Positions 57,001 through 64,000 of a stretch of DNA of 64,000 nt are shown one piece after another (the stretch's first letter is position 1; every line of letters starts with the position of its first letter). The notes under the pieces were generated by a model. The model had not been told where the DNA came from and ran no database searches. It saw nothing but the letters and a program-made list of their open reading frames with translations. Source of the DNA: Sorex araneus (lineage: Eukaryota; Chordata; Mammalia; Eulipotyphla; Soricidae). Location of the stretch: positions 330,397,679-330,461,678 of the forward strand of contig NC_073303.1 in NCBI RefSeq assembly GCF_027595985.1, written 5' to 3'. The position numbers and the translations under genes are program-made.

Positions 57001-60000
57001 GCTGGAGGGGAAGGACCACTAAGAGGGACCACTAAGTCATCCTAGGGCATGGGGGCTAGTCACCACGGTCATTTCCAACTGTGCTGAGGGATTAATACAG
57101 TGTCAGGGATGATACTCACTGCCCTTCCCATGTGCCCTAACATATTCTTACCTTTTCATTATGGTATAAAATAGTTTTGTTGCTGATATTAATAATTTAA
57201 TCTCGGGGCCGGAGCGATAGCACAGCGGGTAGGGTGTTTGCCTTGCACGCGGCCGACCCGGGTTCCATCCTCGGCATCCCATATGGTCCCCCAAGCACCG
57301 CCAGGAGTAGTTCCTGAGTGCAAAGCCAGGAGTAACCCCTGAGCATCGCTGGGTGTGACCCAAAAAAGCAAAAATAAATAAATAAATAAAAGCATATTTA
57401 AAAAAAATAATTTAATCTCAGTTTATAAATTCAAATATTCAAAGAGTAGTATAAATCCCCTTATTCAGTAAGCTGTTTAAATACTTGTCAATTCTTACAA
57501 TGCTTAATTTCTTTCCTTACAGATCAGGGAACTGATTATGGAGGGATCATCACAGTTAATTCAAGAAGGTCTCAAAAGTGGCTTTCTTCATCCATTTTCT
57601 GAAAAAGAAGACAAATGTAAAAAGCCCATTACTTTACCACTCAATACCTGCAGTTTGTCAGATTTATGTGAAATGGCAAAACATTTACCTTGCCTGAGTG
57701 AAATGGAACTCCAGACATTACAATTGATGGAAAATAATACTTCATTTACAGAGCAGGATTTATTTTCACGGGTTGTTGAAAATAATTCTAGCTTTACAAA
57801 AATGATTACTTTAATGGGACAGCAGTACTTTTTGCCACCAAGAAGCAGTTTTCTTTTGTCTGACATTTCTTGTATACAACCACTTCTGAACTGTAAGTAG
57901 TTATTATGTTTATTTTTAGAAAAAATTTTCTAAAAATTGTCTGCATTCTCAAAAGTTGAGTTAGGCTGATGTTAAAGTAGGATAAATATTTCAGGATAGG
58001 CAATAATTTTCTCAGTGTAGTTTTCTTTGAAATTCAGTTTTAGCGTGTTAACGTTTCCTTGTTGAAACTTTTTTTGTAATGAACAAAGGATAAAAACTAC
58101 TCCCAAAGTATAAAAAACTAAAGCTTGCCTAGGGGCGTGTGCACTCTCGGGCTCTTGGGCGGCTGTGTCTCACTGCTGAGTTCGGTGCTCTGGAACCACT
58201 GTGTATGGGCGGGATCGGGACGTTGGCCAAGGACAGGCGAAGGAAGAACAAGGAGCAAGCTGGTTGCTGATTAGTTACGGTTTATTCGATCTTCCATCTT
58301 TCTCATCTCCCGCACTCCCAGCTTCGTCCTCTCTCTCGATCTACTCCAGCCTTTCTCTGGCTTCTCTGTCTGTCCTCCTACTTCTCTCCCCCACCTTGCC
58401 CTCTAGGCTACACCCAGCCAGGTAGCAAAATCAACATAAGAAAGCCCTTCCTGAGGGCAGGGCATTCCAAAGCCCTTCCTGACTCTTAAGGTGTTTTTTT
58501 TTTTTCTTTTCCTTAGTCCAAACACTTATTAACATCTTAATACTAGTTATTTTTGTATGGACATAGCAAGAGATACATTGAGGCTTGCAAGGCAGCTCTC
58601 CTGGCAACATCTTGCCACAGGCTCAGACCACAGCACTCAGGCCAGATCACTCCTAACCCTAGCAGGGTCCAAATCTAGTTAGTTATCACTGTTTGGATCA
58701 TGACAACATTTGTCCATGACCAAGCTCTTAACTTATAGTTAAGCATTAGGCGCTTTGGCCAGGTCCATCTCGATGCCAGGGTAGCACACAACTCACCGCT
58801 TGTCCTGGGTCCGTCTCGTTCGTCATCAGGACCCTGCTTTTTTTTTTTTTTTTTTGCTTTTTGGGTCACACCCAGCGATGCTCAGGGGTTACTCCTGGCT
58901 TTGCACTCAGGAATTACTCCTGGCAGTGCTTGGGGGACCATATGGGATGCCGGAGATTGAACCTGGGTCAGCCGCGTGCAAGGCAAACGCCCTACCCGCT
59001 GAGGACCCTGCTTTTGGGCGTGCTAGGAAGTAAGGGCAGCTGAGGCTTAGGTTGAGAGAACAGATGCCCAGGAGGAAAATATCATGTAGAGTCAAATGAC
59101 ATAAGGTTACAAAAGTATAGCATTTGCTAAGTCTTTCTGTGTCCATACAAAAAGGACATGGCTCTGAATAAACTTTGCAAAGGACTCAAGGAGAAGAGAA
59201 AAACAGTATTTACAAGTCAACAGAACACTCAGAAAGAAGCTACAAATAAACAAAGAGGAATGGGAGCACTGTAATGGGAATAACCCAATAAACCTAAACT
59301 ACCTGAGGCTATGTTATCCTACAGCATGGCAGAGCCTGGCAAGCTACCCGTGTTGTATTGGATATGCCAAAGACAGTAACAATAAATCTCACAATGAGAG
59401 ACGTTACTGGTGCCTGATCGAACAAATCCATGAGCAACGGGATGACAGTGACAGTGACAGTGAATGAAAGCAATATATATTAGCATATGGTGAAAACCTC
59501 TTTTTAGTATCAACTATTTTATACATGTTGGTAATTCATATTACAATGTCATAACTTATTTTAATTTATGTGGGTAAATGACAGGATAACAAATTAGTGA
59601 GAAAATTATGCTAGTGTTTGAATATTTCTTTCCCATTTTTTTGCCTTAGTTTTTGTTTTTGGGTCACACTCAGTGGTGCTCAGGTGTCACACCTGGCTCT
59701 GTGCTTATAGGTTACTTGCGACAGTGCTCAGGGGACCATATATAGTGCCAGGATTTGAACTGAGTTGTGACCATAGAGCATTTTATTATATTTGACAATT
59801 GATTCGAAGACAGATTATTTTAAAATAAAGAGTTAAAGGCAAAATAAAATGAAATACAACCACCCACATTGATTTGAAAGGATAAGATTAATGTGGCTGC
59901 CAACATTTTTTTGACACATATATATCATTGGTTCAGTTCAATGAGCTGTATGCAATTGTACCTGTATGCAAAGGTACTAACAGGTGAAATCCTATTAAAA

Positions 60001-60742
60001 TCTCTAAATTACAATTTTTTAGTTAAATTATTCTCTGTAAATAAATTCTACAAATACTTTTGTTATATTCCTGTGACTATACTTCATATTTGAAGATTAT
60101 TATTATTATTACTTTTGGAATTGTTTAACAGTGCTGCTACCTCTATTTAAAAAAATTTTTTTTCATGAAACACCGTGACATAGTTGGGTTTTAGACATTT
60201 TATGTTTCAGCACTGGTCCCAGCCCCAGTGTATTCTCTGCACCAGAGTTACCAGGCTCCCTCCCAGCCACTCCCACACCCCCAGCCTGCCACCTTGACAG
60301 GCACATTTTTAAGTTTGGTGTTTGTTATGACCTCTTGTCTTCAGTGTTATTAACTCTGTGGTTTGGATGTTTAGCTGCCACTCCTTTACACCACCATGGA
60401 CCCAAATCCCCTTGACCCCTGCTCCCCATTGCTTACCACTGACCTACCTCCCCCATCGCCCCCAGGTGCCCCCATGTCTTTCCTTCTTTGTCTTTCTCCT
60501 CCCTATACTCTGTATTATTTTAAGTGTTAAGTGGTCATGTAGAAAACGGTGAACAGTCCGTAGAGACTTTGGTAGGTAATTGTGATGGTGGGCGATGACA
60601 GTGAGCCACAGCTCCCAGTAGTGAAATAGTCACAAATACAGATGATTTCTGAAACTGTGCTTTTGCTTCCAGGTAGGAAAGCATATGATGTCATTGTGAT
60701 AGATCCACCATGGCAAAACAAGTCAGTTAAAAGAAGTAATAG
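49030..60742 (+). CDS. METTL4: METTL4 N6-adenosine methyltransferase, 5' part (four coding exons; gene continues beyond window)
   Basis: METTL4 is an MT-A70 family S-adenosylmethionine-dependent methyltransferase, known for N6-methylating the 2'-O-methyl adenosine (m6Am) in U2 snRNA; DNA 6mA activity has also been reported. Four coding exons joined in phase (393 + 63 + 370 + 70 nt) give about 298 residues of an expected total near 470. The N-terminal part (about 1-150) is poorly conserved and has a basic KKRKRC stretch, a possible nuclear localisation signal. The catalytic DPPW motif, preceded by YDVIVI, is in the fourth coding exon at about residues 286-289. The rest of the MT-A70 domain lies past the window. 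The start is the first ATG after the acceptor at 49,022. The gene is head to head with NDC80. A large L1 occupies the intron after the last visible exon. Confidence 0.95.
49705..50580 (-). repeat. Old SINE body A cluster in METTL4 intron
   Basis: Minus-strand copies at about 49,705-49,868, 49,900-50,020, 50,195-50,337 and 50,445-50,580. Confidence 0.65.
50687..51100 (+). repeat. Two SINE body A copies in tandem
   Basis: Copies at 50,687-50,869 and 50,885-51,093. AGTATATAGGATTTTG precedes each, and GTATATAGGACTTTG follows the second. The first has a 12-C run inside the body; the second ends in an AATA tetranucleotide tail. Confidence 0.93.
51195..51600 (-). repeat. Old SINE body A copies
   Basis: Copies at about 51,195-51,365 and 51,450-51,600, minus strand. 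Confidence 0.6.
51867..52146 (-). mobile_element. Unclassified retroposed sequence with poly(A) end
   Basis: Read on the minus strand it ends CCAAATAAAATCTATTTACTTCAC followed by A8, i.e. a polyadenylation signal then an A tail. ATAATAATTA lies on both sides. Upstream it repeats CACATGTG-like words. I do not recognise the source. Confidence 0.5.
52302..52364 (+). CDS. METTL4: METTL4 coding exon 2
   Basis: 21 codons: KRKRCVDFNQGELDAMEYHT plus K. With the previous exon it completes the basic KKRKRC stretch. Acceptor CTCTTTAG, donor GTAAGT. A young SINE lies 80 bases downstream. Confidence 0.93.
52445..52800 (-). repeat. Young and old SINE body A copies
   Basis: Near-consensus copy at about 52,447-52,624, 80 bases after a METTL4 exon, and an older copy at about 52,655-52,790 followed by a T run. 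Confidence 0.88.
52880..53110 (-). mobile_element. L1-type 3' end fragment
   Basis: T-rich start, then GATTCACTGTCCCCAG and C-rich text as in the other 3' ends; short and decayed. Confidence 0.45.
53125..53590 (-). mobile_element. Composite retroposon: tRNA-like head, body B, then X module
   Basis: On the minus strand a head (from 53,590) and body B lead directly into X (GAGATCTCCAAGCCC, TTTTCCAGTAGCTTGGCAGT, GACACCCACAAACTTCCCCC, GTATATAAAGTAAAGCTCCC). In 42,750-43,480 the X-to-B order is the other way round. Confidence 0.65.
53790..53955 (+). mobile_element. L1-type 3' end fragment
   Basis: GTGTTGGAACAGTGTATGCC and CCTCAATAAAGATGG resemble a plus-strand 3' end with a polyadenylation signal. 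Confidence 0.4.
53960..55500 (+). other. Possible decayed LTR-like element, interrupted by a SINE
   Basis: A TATA-like stretch (GCTATATAATTATGCTGTAA) lies at about 55,082. TGCTGTAAGG is repeated at about 55,097 and 55,241 with a purine-rich and ACGACTATAACTACGAC stretch between. No coding remnant, paired LTR or clear boundary is visible. Confidence 0.25.
54567..54817 (-). repeat. SINE, head plus body B, with target duplication
   Basis: CATACAAAATG flanks it at about 54,556-54,566 and 54,818-54,828. The head contains a short CGGGT duplication. Confidence 0.93.
55501..56345. mobile_element. Old LINE-like sequence with young SINE
   Basis: 55,501-56,020 and 56,220-56,280 resemble an old LINE 3' region on the minus strand. 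A near-consensus SINE body A (-) at about 56,036-56,204 is flanked by ATTTCAGTATGATTTT on both sides. A decayed fragment (+) follows at 56,280-56,345. Confidence 0.6.
56748..56926 (-). repeat. Young SINE, body A
   Basis: Near consensus; CCTAGAATTG occurs on both sides (about 56,734 and 56,926). Confidence 0.92.
57205..57405 (+). repeat. Young SINE, body A, with target duplication
   Basis: Near-consensus copy with an AAATAAATAAAT tail; AATAATTTAATCTC occurs on both sides, 100 bases before the METTL4 exon at 57,523. Confidence 0.93.
57523..57892 (+). CDS. METTL4: METTL4 coding exon 3
   Basis: 370 nt, from IRELIMEGSSQLIQEGLKSG through VVENNSSFTKMITLMGQQYF to DISCIQPLLN. It ends one base into a codon. 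Acceptor CCTTACAG, donor GTAAGT. Confidence 0.95.
58120..59320 (-). mobile_element. Possible ERV-type LTR, minus strand, with SINE insertion
   Basis: On the minus strand AATAAA (58,286-58,281, in ATCGAATAAACCG) is followed by about 160 bases of GC-rich, U5-like sequence in a METTL4 intron. A body A SINE (-) at about 58,838-59,002 is flanked by AGGACCCTGCTTTT. No viral reading frame is present. LTR identity rests on this layout only. Confidence 0.4.
59322..59464 (+). repeat. SINE body B, 5'-truncated
   Basis: Begins inside body B (GCATGGCAGAGCCTGGCAAG) and ends in GACAGTGACAGTGACAGTGA. Confidence 0.88.
59648..59790 (-). repeat. Old SINE, body A
   Basis: TCACACTCAGTGGTGCTCAG; internally shortened. 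Confidence 0.65.
60165..60560 (-). mobile_element. L1-type 3' end fragment
   Basis: GAAACACCGTGACATAGTTG and CACCAGAGTTACCAGGCTCC, the recurring 3' end, about 110 bases before the catalytic METTL4 exon. Confidence 0.55.
60673..60742 (+). CDS. METTL4: METTL4 coding exon 4 with catalytic DPPW
   Basis: 70 nt encoding RKAYDVIVIDPPWQNKSVKR then SN and a split Arg. DPPW is the catalytic signature of MT-A70 adenine-N6 methyltransferases. Acceptor CTTCCAG, donor GTAAGT. This is the last METTL4 exon in the window. Confidence 0.95.
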
Positions 60743-60774
60743 GTAAGTGTAAATAAATGATCGATGTTTACTAT

Positions 60775-60935
60775 GCCAATTGGGGTTGGGGGAGTATCAC
60801 ACCTGGCAATGCTCAGGGGCTACTTACTCCTGGCTCTGCACTTAAAAATTACTCCTGGCGGTGCTCGGGAGGACCATCTGGAATGCTGGAGATTGAACTC
60901 GGGTTGGGTTTGTCCTACCTGCTGTACTCCTAGAT
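60775..60935 (-). repeat. SINE, body A
   Basis: TCACACCTGGCAATGCTCAG to CCTACCTGCTGTACTCCTAG; head incomplete. Confidence 0.75.
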
Positions 60936-60943
60936 ATAATTTC

Positions 60944-63900
60944 TTCTTTTTTTTTTTAATTTATTTATTTTTTAATTAGTGAGTCACCGTGAGGGTACAG
61001 TTACAAATTTACCCATCTTCGTGCTTGTGTTTCTCTTATACAATGTTCGAGAACCCATCCCTCAACGAGTGTCCATTCTCCACCACCAGTGAACCCAGTA
61101 TCCCTCCCACTCTCCAATCCCATCCCCCCCAACCCCACCCTGCCTCTGTGGCAGGGTATTCCATTTTATTCTCTCTCCTTTTGGGTGTTGTGGTTTGCGA
61201 TAGGGGTATTGAGTGGCCATCGTGTTCAGTCTCTAGTCTACTTTCAGCACGCATTTCCCTTCCCCAGCAGGATCTCCAACCACATTTTACTTGGTGTTCC
61301 CTTCTCTATCCGGGCTGCCTTTCCCCCAGCATGTGAGGCTGCCATGGAGCCAACCTCTTTGTATTATATACTACTATTCTTGGGTGTTAGTCTCCTACTC
61401 TGTTATTTTATATTCCACAGATGAGTGCAATATTTCTATGTTTGTCCCTCTCTTTCTGACTCACTTCACTTAGCATGATACTTTCCATGTTGATCCACTT
61501 ATATGCAAAGTTCATGACTTCATCTTTTCTAACAGCTGCATAGTATTCCATTGTATAGATGTATCAAAGTTTCTTTAACCAGTCATCTGTTCTCGGGCAC
61601 ACGGGTTTTTTCCAGATTCTGGCTATTGTAAACAGTGCCGCGATGAACATATAAGTACAGATGTCATTTCGACTATACTTTTTTGTTTCTTTGGGATATA
61701 TTCCCAGAAGTGGTATTGCTGGATCAAATGGAAGCTCAATTTCTAATTTTTTGAGAAACGTCCGTTTTGTTTTCCAAAAGGGCTGAACCAGTCGGCATTC
61801 CCACCAGCAGTGTAGAAGGGTCCCTTTCTCCCCACGTCCTCTCCAACAGTGGTTGCTTTTGTTCTTTTGGATGTGTGCCAGTCTCTGTGGTGTGAGGTGA
61901 TATCTCATAGTTGTTTTGGTCTGCATCTCCTTGATGATTAGTGATGCAGAGCATTTTTTCATGTGCCTTTTGGCCATTCGTATCTCTTCCTTAGAAAGTT
62001 AGAAAAGTTTCTGTTCATTTCTTTGCCCCATTTTCTGATGGGGTTGGATGTTTTCTTCTTGTAGAGTTCAACCAGTGCTTTATATACCCTTGATATCAAC
62101 CCCTTATAGGATGGATATTGGGTGAATATCCTTTCCCATGCTGTAGATTGTCTTTGTATTTTGGTTACTGTATCTTTTGCAGTGCAGAAGCTTCTTAGTT
62201 TAATATAGTCCCATTTGTTTATCTCTGTTTCCACTTGGTTGGTCAGTTGCGTGTCATCTTTGAAGATACCTGTAGCTTCAGTATCATGGAGGGTTTTGCC
62301 GACCTTGTCTTCGATGTACCTTATGGATTGTGGTCTGATGTTGAGGTCTTTAATCCATTTTAATCTGATTTTTGTGCACAGTGTCAGGTCAAGGTCTAAG
62401 CCCATTCTTTTGCATGTGGTTGTCCAGTTATGCCAGCACCATTTGTTAAGGAGGCTTTCCTTGTTCCACTTCACATTTTTTGCTCCCTTATCAAAGATTA
62501 GATGATCATACATTTTAGGTTGTGTGTAGGAATATTCCACCCTGTTCCATTGGTCTGCGGCTCTGCCTTTTTTCCAGTACCATGCTGTTTTAATTGTTAC
62601 CGCTTTGTAGTACAGCTTGAGGTTGGGGAGGGTGATGCCTCCCGTCATCTTTTTCCCAAGAATTGTTTTAGCTATCCATGGGCATTTGTTGTTCCATATG
62701 AATTTCAGGATTGCTTGATCCATTTCTTTGAAGAATTTCATGGGTATTTTTATAAGGATTGTGTTGAACTGTATAATGCTTTGGGGAGTGTTGCCATTTT
62801 GACAATGTTGATTCTCCCTATCCATGAACAGGGGATATGTTTCCATTTCCTCATGTCTTCTTTTATTTCATGGAGTAACGTTTCATAGTTTTCTTTGTAG
62901 AGGTCCTTTACTTCTTTAGTTAAGCTGATTCCAAGGTACTTGATTTTCTGGGACACGATTGTGATTGGGATTGCTTTTTTCATGTCCCTTTCCTCTGTCT
63001 CATTGTTTGCAAATAGGAAGGCCATGGATTTTTGGGTATTGATTTTATAGCCTGCAACTTTACTGTACAAGTCTATTGTTTCTAAGAGTTTCTTAGTAGA
63101 GACCTTAGGCTTCTCTAGATACAGTATCGTATCGTCTGCAAATAGTGAGAGTTTGATTTCTTCTTTTTCCTACCTGGATGCCATTAATATCTTTTTCTTG
63201 CCTAACAGCTATTGCAAGTACTTCCAGTACTATGGTGAACAGCAGTGGTGAGAGTGGGCATCCTTGTCTTTTCCCTGATCTTGGAGGAAAGACCCTTACC
63301 TTTTCCACATTGAGGATAATTCTTGCCATAGGTTTGTGGTAGATGGCTTTGACTATCTTGAGGAAATTTCCTCCAAAACCCATTTTGGTAAGAGTTTTCA
63401 TAAGAGTTTTCATCATGAACGGATGTTGGATCTTGTCAAATGCTTTCTTTGCATCTATTGATATGATCATATGGTTTTTATCTTTACTTTTGTTGATATG
63501 ATGGATTATGTTGATTGATTTCTGAATGTTAAACCATCCTTGCATCCCCGGGATGAATCCCACTTGGTCGTAGTGTATGATCTTTTTGATGAGTTGTTGG
63601 ATTCTACTTGCTAATATTTTGTTGAGGATCTTTGCATCTGTGTTCATCAGGGATATTGGCCTGTAGTTTTATTGTGAGTGGTGTCTTTGTTTGCTTTTAA
63701 TATTAGGGAGATATGTGCCTCATAGAAACTGCTTGGGATAGTTTCTGTTTCTTCAATTTCCTGGAAAAGTTTGAAAAGAACTGGCAATAGGTCCTCTTTA
63801 TTTTTTTATTTTTTGCTTTTTGGGTCACACCCGGTGATGCACAGGGGTTACTCCTGGTTCTACACTCAGGAATTACTCCTGGCGGTGCTCAGGGGACCAT

Positions 63901-64000
63901 ATGGGATGCTGGGATTCGAACCCGGGTCAGCCGCGTGCAAGGCAAACGCCCTACCCGCTGTGCTATCACTCCAGCCCAACAGGTCCTCTTTAAATGTTTG
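60944..64000 (-). mobile_element. L1 retrotransposon 3' part, continues beyond window
   Basis: Its A tail is the T run at about 60,944-60,957. The 3' untranslated region runs to about 61,560, and ORF2 is read leftward from the window edge. Recognisable ORF2 blocks: reverse-transcriptase palm ([20 protein letters not shown], about 63,450-63,400), [14 protein letters not shown] (about 63,280) and the C-terminal [19 protein letters not shown]. The ORF is broken: frames change near 63,160, between 63,105 and 63,070, near 62,750-62,846 and near 61,960. The copy is inactive. Confidence 0.93.
63813..63978 (-). repeat. Young SINE, body A, inserted in the L1
   Basis: Near-consensus copy; AGGTCCTCTTTA flanks it at 63,789-63,800 and 63,981-63,992. 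It is younger than the L1. Confidence 0.95.

Noticed and set aside
61959-62846. 295-residue frame as a cellular gene
   Set aside because: It is the C-terminal part of L1 ORF2, broken from the other ORF2 blocks by frame changes.

Overview
The window is mammalian genomic DNA, most likely from a shrew (genus Sorex). This rests on very many copies of a tRNA-derived SINE whose head starts GGGGCTGGAGCGATAGCAC and carries Pol III A and B boxes. I recognise that repeat from memory as the Sorex type; no database search was done. Only two protein-coding genes are supported, and they lie head to head.

Layout. Positions 1-12,840 are gene-free DNA downstream of NDC80, built almost wholly from SINEs, L1 fragments and simple repeats. 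Positions 12,840 to about 47,570 hold the complete NDC80 (HEC1) gene on the minus strand. All 16 coding exons were found with GT/AG borders and phases that agree across every junction; together they give exactly 642 codons plus a stop. A CpG island at about 46,960-48,030 holds the shared promoter, with a perfect cAMP response element, CHR-like palindromes and an E2F-type site. From there METTL4 runs on the plus strand. Its first four coding exons (49,030-60,742) are present, ending just after the catalytic DPPW motif. The remaining exons lie past 64,000. The right end (60,944-64,000) is an L1 on the minus strand inside a METTL4 intron.

The two genes have unrelated jobs: NDC80 is the microtubule-binding subunit of the outer kinetochore, and METTL4 is an MT-A70 N6-adenosine methyltransferase. 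The divergent arrangement is the same as the human 18p11.32 order as I recall it.

The most unusual content is the repeat landscape. One tRNA-like head is joined to two different bodies (called A and B here). Body B, or an L1-type 3' end, is also joined to other 5' modules, including a roughly 190-base module with a TATA-like motif (called X here). One 541-base composite, with a GC-rich 5' module and an L1 3' end, is intact and flanked by a 16-base target-site duplication. These look like chimeric non-autonomous retroposons.
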